Part shown: positions 52,880-61,296 of the stretch, one piece after another
Numbering within the stretch: the first letter of the stretch is position 1
How the letters are laid out: each line of letters starts with the position of its first letter
Assembly (NCBI RefSeq): GCF_013167895.1
Contig: NZ_BLWC01000001.1
Coordinates: 5,704,001 to 5,768,000 of the forward strand
DNA length: 64,000 nucleotides
Direction: 5' to 3'
DNA from: Streptomyces fulvorobeus
GTDB lineage: Bacteria; Actinomycetota; Actinomycetes; Streptomycetales; Streptomycetaceae
Translations under genes and position numbers: made by a program
Notes under the pieces: model-generated
Told to the model about the DNA's origin: nothing
The model's input: the letters and a program-made list of their open reading frames with translations, nothing else
The model's database searches: none

Positions 52880-54046
52880 ATGGCATCCGCTCCGGCCCAG
52901 CCCACCTTGACGTTCCCCGCGTGGCCGCAAGCCGGTGAGGAGGAACGCGAAGGTCTGTTACGCGCCTTGGACCAGGAGGGCTGGTGGCGCAACGGGGGCG
53001 GTGAAGTCGACAGCTTCGAGCGCGAGTTCGCCGAGCTGCACGGGGCGCCGTACGCCATCGCCACCACCAACGGCACCCACGCCCTCGAACTGGCGCTGTC
53101 CGTCCTCGGCGTGGGCCCCGGTGACGAGGTCGTCGTGCCCGCCTTCACCTTCATCGCCTCCTCGCTCGCCGTCCAGCGGCTCGGCGCGGTCCCGGTGCCC
53201 GCCGACGTCCACCCCGAGACCTACTGCCTCGACGTCGATGCCACCGCCCGGCTCGTCACCCCGCGCACCAAGGCCGTCATGCCGGTGCACATGGCGGGTC
53301 AGGTCGCGGACCTCGACGCGCTGGCGGAGCTCGCCGAGGCGACCGGCGTCACCGTCCTCCAGGACGCGGCGCACGCGCACGCGGCGCGCTGGCACGGCCG
53401 CCGGATGGGCGAGTTCGGTTCGATGGCGGCGTTCAGCTTCCAGAACGGCAAGCTGATGACGGCCGGGGAGGGCGGCGCCCTGCTGCTGCCGGACGAGGAG
53501 AGCCACCGGCAGGCGTACCTGCGGCACGGCTGCGGGCGCCCGCCGGGCGACCGCGTCTACGCCCACCTCACCCAGGGATCCAACTACCGCATGAACGAGT
53601 TCTCGGCCGCCGTTCTGCGGGCACAACTGACGCGCCTGGAGGAGCAGATCGCCGTACGCGAGCAGCGCTCCCGCCAACTGGAGGCGGCGCTCGCGCGGAT
53701 CCCCGGTGTGGTGCCGCAGGGCCGGGACGACCGCTGTGACGTGAAGTCGCACTACATGGCCATGGTGCGGCTCCCCGGGGTGCAGCCCGAGCGCCGCACC
53801 GCCGTGGTGGACGCGCTGAACGCGCACGGCATCCCCGCGTTCGTCGGTTTCCCTCCGGTCTACCGCACGTCCGGCTACTGGCAGGGCCCGTACTCCGGCG
53901 ACGCCGACGAGATCGGCAAGCGCTGCCCGGTGGCCGAGGAGATCGGCGGCGACTGCGTGTGGCTGCACCACCGGGTGCTGCTCGCCGACACGGCCACGGT
54001 GGACCGGCTCGCCGAGGTGTTCGCCGAGGTCGTGGCCCGCACTTGA
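52880..54046 (+). CDS. mitA: 3-amino-5-hydroxybenzoate (AHBA) synthase
   Basis: A 388-residue PLP enzyme of the DegT/DnrJ/EryC1 fold, the same length as RifK. It aromatises aminodehydroshikimate to AHBA and, with the RifL-type oxidoreductase, aminates 3-keto-UDP-glucose. Diagnostic AHBA-synthase blocks: FPAWPQ at the start, NGGGEVDSFEREFA, TNGTHALELALSVLGVGPGD, MPVHMAGQVADLDAL, DAAHAHAARW, and the PLP lysine Lys191 in FQNGKLMTAGEGG; the end DCVWLHHRVLL is also characteristic. ATG 52880 follows GAGAGG by 7 nt. Defines the cluster as AHBA-derived. Confidence 0.96.
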   Translation: MASAPAQPTLTFPAWPQAGEEEREGLLRALDQEGWWRNGGGEVDSFEREFAELHGAPYAIATTNGTHALELALSVLGVGPGDEVVVPAFTFIASSLAVQRLGAVPVPADVHPETYCLDVDATARLVTPRTKAVMPVHMAGQVADLDALAELAEATGVTVLQDAAHAHAARWHGRRMGEFGSMAAFSFQNGKLMTAGEGGALLLPDEESHRQAYLRHGCGRPPGDRVYAHLTQGSNYRMNEFSAAVLRAQLTRLEEQIAVREQRSRQLEAALARIPGVVPQGRDDRCDVKSHYMAMVRLPGVQPERRTAVVDALNAHGIPAFVGFPPVYRTSGYWQGPYSGDADEIGKRCPVAEEIGGDCVWLHHRVLLADTATVDRLAEVFAEVVART

Positions 54047-54102
54047 GCCGCCGCGCACAGGGGACACCCAGTCAAGTCCGGCAGGCAGGCAGGGGAAAGC
54101 AG

Positions 54103-54758
54103 ATGACGGTTCAGCGTGAGTTCGCCACGGTGGTCTTCGACCTGGACGGGGTGCTCATCAACAGCTTCGCGGTCATGCGCCAGGCATTCGCCACCGCCTA
54201 CCGGGAGGCCGTGGGCGAGGGAGAGCCGCCCTTCGACGAGTACCGCACCCATCAAGGACGTTACTTTCCGGACATCATGCGCCTGATGGGCCTGCCCTTG
54301 GGGATGGAGCGGCCCTTCGTCGAGACCAGCCACCGGCTCATCGCCGAGGTCGAGGTCTACCCGGACGTCCCCCTGCTGTTGAAACGGCTGCGGGAGTCCG
54401 GCGTCCGTACTGGCATCGCTACCGGAAAGTCCGGGGCGCGGGCGCGCGCCGTCCTGGAGGTGGTGGGTCTGCTTCCCCTCCTTGACACGGTCGTCGGCAG
54501 CGACGAGGTGCCGCGGCCCAAGCCCGCCCCCGACATCGTCCGCGAGGCGCTGCGCCGGCTCGGCGCCAGGCCCGAGGACGCCGTGATGGTGGGGGACGCC
54601 GTCATCGACATCCAGAGCGGCCGGGCAGCCGGAACGGCTACCGCCGCGGCGCTGTGGGGGAGACCGAAGCGGATCCCCTGCGCGCGGAGCGCCCCGACTT
54701 CGTGCTGGAGGGCCCCGTCGACCTGCTGGCGCTCGTCCCCAGCGGGGCGGACCGATGA
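54103..54758 (+). CDS. HAD phosphatase (RifM type; apparent frameshift)
   Basis: About 218 residues of the haloacid-dehalogenase superfamily: VVFDLDGVLINSF (nucleophile and acid Asp), ATGKSGARARAVLE, KPAPDIV and VMVGDAVIDIQSGRAAG. AHBA clusters pair AHBA synthase with such a phosphatase (RifM), which helps form kanosamine. The frame breaks at the GGGGG run 54656-54660; one added G gives WGETEADP and a normal C-terminus ending DLLALVPSGADR with a TGA overlapping the next start by 4 nt. ATG 54103 has a GGGGAAAG site. Confidence 0.82.
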
Positions 54759-55780
54759 GCACGGGGGCCGCCCGCCCGCGCTGGAGCCTCGTCGCCCCGC
54801 AGGGCACCAATCTCGAACTGGCCGGGCTCTCCGGAGCCGAGGCATGGCGCACCCTGGTGGAGACCGCCGAGCTGGCCCGCGCATGTGGATACGACACGCT
54901 GTGGCTGGAGGACCGCACGGACACGCTGCCGCGCCGGGAACCACAGCCGGTGACCGAGAGCTGGACGGCACTCGGCGCCCTCGCGGCGACCGTCCCCGAC
55001 ATCGGCCTGGGCCTGCTCAGCCCGGCCCCGCCCCACCGCAACGCCCTCCTGCTCGCGAAGCGGGCGGCGGGCGCCGACATCATCTCCGGTGGCCGCCTCA
55101 CCCTGGGGCTGTCCACGGCCCCGCAACTGCCGGAACACGTCGCCGCGGGCACCGCCCGCCCCGGAAGCGGCACCGGGTCCGCCCTCGCCGAGACGATCGA
55201 GGCGCTGCGGGCCCTGTGGTCCGGCGTCCGCACCACCCTCGACGGGGAAACCGTCACCCTCGCGGGAGCCCATGCCGTACCCGCCCCGGTCCGGACCCGG
55301 CTGCCCCTGGTGGTCCGGGCGAACGCGGCCTTCCCCGACGCCGCCGCCCTGCTGCCGGAGGCCGCGGTCCGCGAGTGCGCCGCCGTGCAGTGGCAGGGCG
55401 AACCCGGTGAAGTGGCGCACGCCGTCGCAGCGTTCGGCGTCCGGCGGGAGAAGCTGGGCCTGGACCCGGCCCGGACGTGCCACGCGGTCCTCGCCGAGTG
55501 CCGGGTCTTCGAGAACCGGGTGAGCCGGGACCGATGGCTGTCCACCCCGCACGTGGTGGCGTTCTGGAGCCACCACCCCGACCTGCTGGCCCGGCGCAGC
55601 CTGTACGGGACCGTCGAACAGCTCCTCGAACGCGCCGGGCGCTACGTCGCTGCCGGGGCGACGGAGTTCGTCCTGTGGTTCCGCGACTACCCGGAGACCG
55701 AGAGCCTGCGCCGGGTCGCCGAAGAGATCGCCCCGCGGGTGCAGGCGCCCGCCCGCGGCACGGACACCGGGGAGGCGTAG
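54755..55780 (+). CDS. Luciferase-like (F420/FMN) oxidoreductase
   Basis: A 341-residue member of the luciferase-like superfamily: ACGYDTLWLEDRTDTLPR, DIGLGLLSPAPPHRNALLLA, GGRLTLGLSTAPQLP and AETIEALRALWSGV. The third such enzyme in the cluster, supporting multiple flavin/F420 hydride transfers. It is coupled to the HAD gene by a 4-nt overlap and followed after 2 nt by the SCP2/beta-lactamase gene. Confidence 0.78.
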   Translation: MSTGAARPRWSLVAPQGTNLELAGLSGAEAWRTLVETAELARACGYDTLWLEDRTDTLPRREPQPVTESWTALGALAATVPDIGLGLLSPAPPHRNALLLAKRAAGADIISGGRLTLGLSTAPQLPEHVAAGTARPGSGTGSALAETIEALRALWSGVRTTLDGETVTLAGAHAVPAPVRTRLPLVVRANAAFPDAAALLPEAAVRECAAVQWQGEPGEVAHAVAAFGVRREKLGLDPARTCHAVLAECRVFENRVSRDRWLSTPHVVAFWSHHPDLLARRSLYGTVEQLLERAGRYVAAGATEFVLWFRDYPETESLRRVAEEIAPRVQAPARGTDTGEA

Positions 55781-55782
55781 AC

Positions 55783-57405
55783 GTGCCGACGACCACAGCC
55801 ACCGCCGGCTACCTGTCGGACGCCTGGCTCCGCCTGGCCGCCGGGCTGGATCCCGCACCCGACCCCGGCCGGCGCAGCACCGTCGCTCTCCGCCTGACGG
55901 TCACCGACCCGCCTCCCGGCGTCCATGCCACGGTCGACGCGCACGTCGACCTGGAGGCCGGCCGGCTCGCGGTCACGCCGGCGGCCGGCGAGCCACCCGC
56001 TTTGCTGATCGCTCTGCCGTACGCCGCCGCTCACACCCTCCTGCTCGGCGCCGCGCGGCCACGCGCGGAGCTGCTGGAAACAGGGGACGTCACGATCACC
56101 GGCAACTTCAGCCTGCTGTTCTTCATCGACGCTGCGCTGCAGCGCGACCGCAGCGGCCATGTCGCCGCCCTGCGCGCAGCCACCGCCGTACCGCCCGGGC
56201 ACCCGTCGTGGGCCGAGCCTCAGCCGGAGACCGGCACGGCCCAGGAGACCGGCACGGCCCAGGAGACCGGCACGGCCCAGGCCGACCGGGAGGCCCTCCT
56301 CCGGGCCGGTGACGCCTTGCCCGACACCCTGCGTGAGCTGAGCCGTGAGGTGGGCACGTCCACGCCGGGAGCGCAGTTCTACGTATCCCGGGACGGCGAG
56401 GTCCTGGCCGACGTCGGCCTCGGTCTGGCCCGGCCCGGCGTCGCCATGACCGCGCGGTCCGCACCCCTGTGGTACTGCTGTGCCAAGCCGCTGCTTTCGG
56501 TCGCTCTCGGCCGCCTGTGGGAGGCCGGTGACTTCGACCCCTACCGACCGGTCGCCGAGTACCTGCCCGAGTTCGGCACCAAGGGCAAGTCCCGCATCAC
56601 CGCGATGGAGCTGCTCTGCCACACCGGTCCGTTGGCCACGGGCCTGGACCCGCTGCACGGGGTCGTGACGGGCCCGGACGCGGAACGGCTGCGGCGCGCC
56701 CTCGACGTGCCGGTCCCGGCCCGAAGTCCCGGAGACCGGCCGGGCATCGCCTACAGCCAGTGGTGGGCCTGGTTCGTACTGGCCCGCCTGCTGCCCGCCA
56801 TCGACGGCCGTGACTACGTCGACTTCGTCGAGCAGCAGATCCTGCGCCCCTGCGGCATGGACCGCACCCGGGTGCGTCTGACCTCCGAGGAGTACGCGGC
56901 GTACGGCGACCAGCTCCCGCTCATCCACGTGTCCAACCTCGGTGACGTACCGCAGCCCACCTACTTCTGGTCGACGCGCGGCGCCACCACGCGCTGCGTC
57001 CCCGGAGTGAACACCCGAGGTCCCCTCAGCGATCTCGGCCGCCTGTTCGAGATGATGCTGGGCGGCGGGACCGCGCCCGGCGGACGCGTCCTGGCGCCGA
57101 CGACCACGGCCGCGCTCACCGCCCGCCATCGCACCGGATTGACCGACCGGTACGGAAACGCCGACTGGGGTTTCGGATTCCGCCTCGAATGCCGCTCGCT
57201 CGGCTCCGCGTACACGAGCTTCTCGCGCCATGCCTCGCCACGCGCCTTCGGTCACGACGGGCTGTGGACCGCAGTCGTCTTTGCCGACCCGGAGGCCCGG
57301 CTCACCGTGGCCGTCCACCTGAACGGCAAGGTGGAGCACGAACGGCACCGCGAGCGCATCCTCCGGATCGCCGATGCCGTCTACCAGGACCTCCGACTGA
57401 CCTGA
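55783..57405 (+). CDS. SCP2-like domain fused to a beta-lactamase-fold protein with Cys in the SxxK position
   Basis: A 540-residue protein. Residues 1-140 look like an SCP2/alkyl-sulfatase-type sterol-carrier domain (ALLIALPYAAAHTLLLGA; GDVTITGNFSLLFF). After a repeat-rich linker a class C beta-lactamase-like domain follows: GEVLADVGLGLAR, the nucleophile motif WYCCAKPLLSVAL with Cys232 where Ser is usual and Lys235 kept, the YSQ of AYSQWWAWF in the YxN place, and GHDGLW as third motif. No signal peptide. It may be an esterase, amidase or transacylase using Cys, or inactive. GTG 55783 has a GGGGAGG site. Confidence 0.68.
   Translation: MPTTTATAGYLSDAWLRLAAGLDPAPDPGRRSTVALRLTVTDPPPGVHATVDAHVDLEAGRLAVTPAAGEPPALLIALPYAAAHTLLLGAARPRAELLETGDVTITGNFSLLFFIDAALQRDRSGHVAALRAATAVPPGHPSWAEPQPETGTAQETGTAQETGTAQADREALLRAGDALPDTLRELSREVGTSTPGAQFYVSRDGEVLADVGLGLARPGVAMTARSAPLWYCCAKPLLSVALGRLWEAGDFDPYRPVAEYLPEFGTKGKSRITAMELLCHTGPLATGLDPLHGVVTGPDAERLRRALDVPVPARSPGDRPGIAYSQWWAWFVLARLLPAIDGRDYVDFVEQQILRPCGMDRTRVRLTSEEYAAYGDQLPLIHVSNLGDVPQPTYFWSTRGATTRCVPGVNTRGPLSDLGRLFEMMLGGGTAPGGRVLAPTTTAALTARHRTGLTDRYGNADWGFGFRLECRSLGSAYTSFSRHASPRAFGHDGLWTAVVFADPEARLTVAVHLNGKVEHERHRERILRIADAVYQDLRLT
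56227..56280 (+). repeat. 18-bp tandem repeat, three copies, in the interdomain linker
   Basis: Three exact copies of GAGACCGGCACGGCCCAG encode Glu-Thr-Gly-Thr-Ala-Gln. It lies between the SCP2-like and beta-lactamase-like domains and is probably a flexible linker with variable copy number. Confidence 0.88.
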
Positions 57406-57466
57406 GGCCCCGGAATTCCGGACCAGCCCCGACTTCCCCGTACTCCGCAGAACAGAGAGGCGTCCC

Positions 57467-58309
57467 ATGGCACAGCAGCCCGCTCCGCCCGCCCTGCCCG
57501 TCCCCGACGAGGTCGGCCGGCTCTACGACCGCTACACCGACCTCGGCAGTGCCACGCTGGGCGAGAACCTGCACTTCGGGTACTGGGACACCCCGGACAG
57601 CCCCGTGCCCTTGACGGAGGCCACCGACCGGCTGACCGACCTGATGACGGACCGCCTGCACATCGGCCCCGGCTCCCGGGTGCTCGACCTCGGCTGCGGC
57701 ACGGGCCGCCCCGCCCTCCGCATCGCCGACCGCACGGGCGCCGACGTCACCGGCATCTCCATCAGCCACAAGCAGGTCGAGCGGGCCACGGCGCTGGCCG
57801 CCGACCGAGGTCTGGCGGACCGGGTCCGGTTCGAACGGGCCGACGCGATGGACCTGCCGTTCGCCGCCGGCTCCTTCGACGCCGTGATTGCCCTGGAGTC
57901 CATCATCCACATGCCCGACCGGGCCCGCGTCCTCCGTCAGGTGGCCCGGGTGCTCCGGCCGGGCGGACGGCTCGTGCTCACCGACTTCTTCGAACGCGCA
58001 CCGATCCCCGACTCGGGACGGCCCGCCGTCGAGCGGTATCTGCGCGAGTTCATGATGACGATGGTCCAGGCGGAGGACTACCCGCCCCTGCTGCGTCAGG
58101 CCGGACTGTGGTTCGACGAGCTGACCGACATCAGCGGACCCACCCTGCGCCGTACCTTCATCGAGCTGTCCGCGCGCATCAACGGCTCCGCGCAGCAGCT
58201 CGCGGCCGATTACGGTGGCGAACTGGTGGAACAGTTCGATCCGGCCGACATGACGGACGTCGAGGAGTTCGGCCATCTCCTCGTCGTGGCCGTGCGACCC
58301 GGCCGCTGA
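57467..58309 (+). CDS. SAM-dependent methyltransferase (MitM/MitN-like)
   Basis: A 280-residue class I methyltransferase of the cyclopropane/gamma-tocopherol type: VLDLGCGTGRPALRIA (motif I), VTGISISHKQVERATALA, FDAVIALESIIHMPDRARVL and GGRLVLTDFFE. N-terminal YDRYTDLG-type lid and LHFGYWD are typical. The mitomycin cluster has two such enzymes of about this length, one N-methylating the aziridine (MitM). Only this copy is seen here besides the MmcR-like O-methyltransferase, so an N-methyl product or O-methyl at C9a is possible. ATG 57467 with an AGAGAGG site. Confidence 0.8.
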   Translation: MAQQPAPPALPVPDEVGRLYDRYTDLGSATLGENLHFGYWDTPDSPVPLTEATDRLTDLMTDRLHIGPGSRVLDLGCGTGRPALRIADRTGADVTGISISHKQVERATALAADRGLADRVRFERADAMDLPFAAGSFDAVIALESIIHMPDRARVLRQVARVLRPGGRLVLTDFFERAPIPDSGRPAVERYLREFMMTMVQAEDYPPLLRQAGLWFDELTDISGPTLRRTFIELSARINGSAQQLAADYGGELVEQFDPADMTDVEEFGHLLVVAVRPGR

Positions 58310-58360
58310 GATGGCGCGATGTGACCGTCGGTCCGCGAACCACCGGCACAATGACGGGTC

Positions 58361-59803
58361 ATGTCACCCATGACTTCTGAAGTGAACTCCGTCCCGGCCG
58401 ATTCACGTCGGGGCGGACCTGCGTGGATCACCGTGTTCGCCGCGTGCGTGGGACAGTTTGTCGTCGTCCTCGACATCTCGGTGATCAACGTCGCGCTGCC
58501 GTCCATCCGCGCGGGGCTCGACATCGGTGCGGGAAGCCTGCAATGGGTGGTCAACGCGTACGTGATCACCTTCGCCGGATTGCTGTTGCTGGGCGGCCGG
58601 GCCTCCGACCTGTTCGGGCGCAAGAGCGTGTATCTCGTCGGGCTCGGGATCTTCACCGCGGCCAGCCTGATGGGCGGTCTCGCGACCTCGTCGTGGATGT
58701 TGATCGTGGCCCGCGCGTTGCAGGGCCTTGGCGCGGCCGTGCTGTCGCCCGCCACCCTCACGATCCTCACCACGACCTTCCCGGAGGGCACCGGACGCGT
58801 CCGCGCGATCGCGATCTGGACGGCTGTGGGAACGGGCGGCGGCGCGGCCGGTGGACTCATCGGGGGTGTACTCACCGACTTCCTCTCCTGGCGCTGGGTC
58901 CTCCTGATCAACGTTCCGCTGGGGCTGCTGGTGATCGTGGCGTCGGCACTGTGGCTCGCGGAGAGCCGGCCCGGGAAGACGGGCCGGCATCGGCTCGACG
59001 TTCCCGGAGCCGTCCTGGCGACGCTCGGCGCGGGCAGCGTGGCCTACGGCATCTCCCAGACGGAGTCGCACGGTTGGGGATCGGCCCAGGCCCTGTCGTT
59101 CCTGTTCCTCGGCTTCGCCGCGCTGGCGGCGTTCTGCGCCGTGGAGCGCCGCGCGGCGGAGCCGCTGGTCCCGCTCGGGATCTTCCGCGTGCGGTCGGTG
59201 TCCGTGGCCAACGTCATCACCCTCGTCAGCGGCATGGCCTTCTACGCGATGTGGTTCTTCCTGTCGCTGTACATGCAGAACGTGCTGAAGTACTCGGCCG
59301 TGGAGACCGGGCTCGCGCTGCTGCCGCACACCTTCGCCGTCATCCTCTCCGCACAGCTCGCGCCCCGGATGATGCGCTGGGTCGGCGGACGCACGCTCCT
59401 CGCGCTCGCCAGTGTGCTGACGGCGGCGGGCTTCTTCTGGCAGGCGACCATGGAGGCCGACGGCAGCTTCCTGGCCACCATGCTCGGCCCCGGCATCGCG
59501 TTCTCCTTCGGTGCCGGTGTGATGATGACCGTCCAGTCGGTCTTCGCCACCGCGGGGGTGCCCCTGGAGCAGTCGGGCGTTGTGGCCGGTCTCGTCAACA
59601 CCTCGCGCACCATGGGCGGCGCACTCGGGCTGTCCGTCCTGTCGTCCTTGGCCGCCGGCCGCACCGATCGGGGCGAGACCGGCCTGGAGGCGCTGACCTC
59701 GGGCTATGCGAGCGCATTCTTCGGGTCCGGGGTGGCCATCGTGCTGAGCATGGCGCTGATCGTGCTGCTGCCTCGGTCGCCACGAAGCACGGCGACCCCG
59801 TGA
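58361..59803 (+). CDS. 14-helix MFS drug exporter (Mct-like)
   Basis: A 480-residue DHA2-type proton antiporter with about 14 membrane helices. Motifs: FVVVLDISVINVALPSIRAG in helix 1, GGRASDLFGRKSVYLVGL (motif A), RALQGLGAAVLSPATLTIL and GGAAGGLIGGVLTDFLSWRW (motif C). Mct, the mitomycin translocase, is of this type and length and confers resistance together with Mrd. The start is ATG 58361 or 58370. Last gene of the cluster before a transposase remnant. Confidence 0.85.
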   Translation: MSPMTSEVNSVPADSRRGGPAWITVFAACVGQFVVVLDISVINVALPSIRAGLDIGAGSLQWVVNAYVITFAGLLLLGGRASDLFGRKSVYLVGLGIFTAASLMGGLATSSWMLIVARALQGLGAAVLSPATLTILTTTFPEGTGRVRAIAIWTAVGTGGGAAGGLIGGVLTDFLSWRWVLLINVPLGLLVIVASALWLAESRPGKTGRHRLDVPGAVLATLGAGSVAYGISQTESHGWGSAQALSFLFLGFAALAAFCAVERRAAEPLVPLGIFRVRSVSVANVITLVSGMAFYAMWFFLSLYMQNVLKYSAVETGLALLPHTFAVILSAQLAPRMMRWVGGRTLLALASVLTAAGFFWQATMEADGSFLATMLGPGIAFSFGAGVMMTVQSVFATAGVPLEQSGVVAGLVNTSRTMGGALGLSVLSSLAAGRTDRGETGLEALTSGYASAFFGSGVAIVLSMALIVLLPRSPRSTATP

Positions 59804-59879
59804 CCACCCGGCCCTCCGAAGCCTGCCTGCGGCGGTGACACTCGGCCACACCTCCGCGACTTGGCGAGCTCGCTCGTCA

Positions 59880-60099
59880 CGTGACGGCCGATGTGGCACT
59901 GCGTGCGCGGATCGTGCTGCGGTCCGGCGAGGGGCGGCGACGCAAGGACGTTGCCGAGTCGGCAGGGGTCTCGCCGGGGAAGGTTCATGGCGCCCCCTCC
60001 GTGCTGCTCCGAGGAGTCGTCGGGCGGGCCGTGGCCATGGTCGTGAGAATCGGCGATTCGCTGACCCGGGATTCGCTGCTGGGTTGCCGCGCCGCGTAG
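59880..60099 (+). mobile_element. IS630-type transposase N-terminal remnant
   Basis: The reading ALRARIVLRSGEGRRRKDVA then ESAGVSPGKV resembles the helix-turn-helix start of IS630-family transposases. The catalytic domain is missing and the rest of the frame is not transposase-like. It lies 77 bp after the exporter, at the right boundary of the cluster. No inverted repeats found. Confidence 0.5.
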
Positions 60100-60308
60100 G
60101 CTTGAGGAGTCGTTGAGGTGGAGCTGGGGAGGGTGAGTGGGTCTTCCCGATCCCGCCTGACGAAGCGTCAGGAAAGTCGGCAAGTGGTCAGCATGAGTCC
60201 TGAGAGACCTGGGGAACGCTGCCCGAACATGCGACTCGTTGTAGGGTAGGTAAACAGCACTTGACCTGCAAAAACGCAGGCAGGGAGCCTAACGCCAGGA
60301 GTACCACG

Positions 60309-60737
60309 ATGCTGCGTACGATGTTCAAGTCCAAGATTCACCGTGCCACCGTCACCCAGGCCGACCTGCATTACGTCGGTTCCGTGACGGTCGATGCCGC
60401 GTTGATGGAAGCCGCCGACCTGCTGCCCGGTGAGCTCGTGCACATCGTGGACATAGACAACGGCGCCCGCCTGGAGACGTACGTCATCGAGGGTGAGCGC
60501 GGCTCGGGTGTCATCGGCATCAACGGGGCCGCCGCCCACCTGGTCCACCCCGGTGACCTGGTCATCCTCATCAGCTACGCGCAGGTCGACGATGCCGAGA
60601 CCCGTGCGCTGACCCCGCGCATCGTCCACGTCGACGCGGACAACCGCATCGTCGCGCTCGGCGCGGACGCCTCGGCGCCGGTCCCGGGCAGCCGTACCGA
60701 GCGCAGCCCGCACGCCGTCCCCGCCGCGGCGAAGTGA
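60309..60737 (+). CDS. panD: Aspartate 1-decarboxylase
   Basis: A 142-residue pyruvoyl enzyme that makes beta-alanine for pantothenate/CoA. The N-terminus LRTMFKSKIHRATVTQADLH and the self-cleavage site YVGSVTVD (Gly-Ser) are intact, then ERGSGVIGINGAAAHLVHPG and VILISYAQ. The C-terminal tail after about residue 115 is longer than in most PanD. ATG 60309 with a CAGGAG site. A TAGGGT hexamer (60242-60247) could be its -10 box, and a small hairpin CCTGC-AAAAAC-GCAGG lies in the leader. Housekeeping; outside the cluster, though more CoA would help a carrier-based pathway. Confidence 0.92.
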   Translation: MLRTMFKSKIHRATVTQADLHYVGSVTVDAALMEAADLLPGELVHIVDIDNGARLETYVIEGERGSGVIGINGAAAHLVHPGDLVILISYAQVDDAETRALTPRIVHVDADNRIVALGADASAPVPGSRTERSPHAVPAAAK

Positions 60738-60873
60738 GGGAGGGCGGCGGCGCGGAGTGCTCCAGGCGAGGTGAGACGGCTTCGGGTGTGTGGACTCGGC
60801 AGGCGCGGGCAGCCGCTCCGGGAGACGGTGGAGCTGCTGTGCACCGTACGACCCGGAGGCTTGGAGAACCGAG

Positions 60874-61113
60874 ATGACCCACCCGTATCCCGACCCGCTG
60901 CCGCCCCCGCCGACGCCCAACCCCGTTCCCGGGCCGCCCGGTCCGCTGCCGCATCCGCAGCCGACGCCGCCCGCTCCCGGGCCGCCGGCCCCCGACCCCG
61001 TACCGCCGGGCCCGGTGCCGCCCGGTCCGGCGCCCGACCCGATTCCGCAGCCGCCCGCGCCGAATCCCGATCCGGCGCCGGAGCCCGAGCCCGCCCCCCA
61101 GCCGGCCGGCTGA
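60874..61113 (+). CDS. Small proline-rich protein
   Basis: A 79-residue protein that is roughly half proline, with repeated P-x-P, PGP and PAP units (PDPLPPPPTPNPVPGPPGP, then PDPVPPGPVPPGPAPDP). No signal peptide or membrane helix. ATG 60874 is preceded by GGAGAACCGAG. Low-complexity, GC-rich sequence can give false genes, but the start and frame are consistent. Function unknown. Confidence 0.45.
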   Translation: MTHPYPDPLPPPPTPNPVPGPPGPLPHPQPTPPAPGPPAPDPVPPGPVPPGPAPDPIPQPPAPNPDPAPEPEPAPQPAG

Positions 61114-61296
61114 GCCGGAGCGGTGCGCCGATCGGACGGTCGCGGCCGGTTCGGCGTCCGCGCACGGCTGCCGGGCGGGCCCGGAGCGCGCGCCGGGAGA
61201 CCGGCAGCCTCCAGGGCCCGGGCCGGCCCCGGGGTCCGGGTCGGCTTCGAGACGTGAGCGGTCCGAGCCCTCTGCTGGTCCGCCGGGCAGTGCCGG

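Noticed and set aside
38104..56280. Short tandem repeats as possible CRISPR
   Set aside because: Both are exact 15- or 18-bp in-frame coding repeats without spacers; no cas genes exist in the window.
60156..60172. Hairpin CCTGACG-AAG-CGTCAGG as terminator or small RNA
   Set aside because: Only 7 bp, no adjacent T-run or conserved RNA features; too weak to call.
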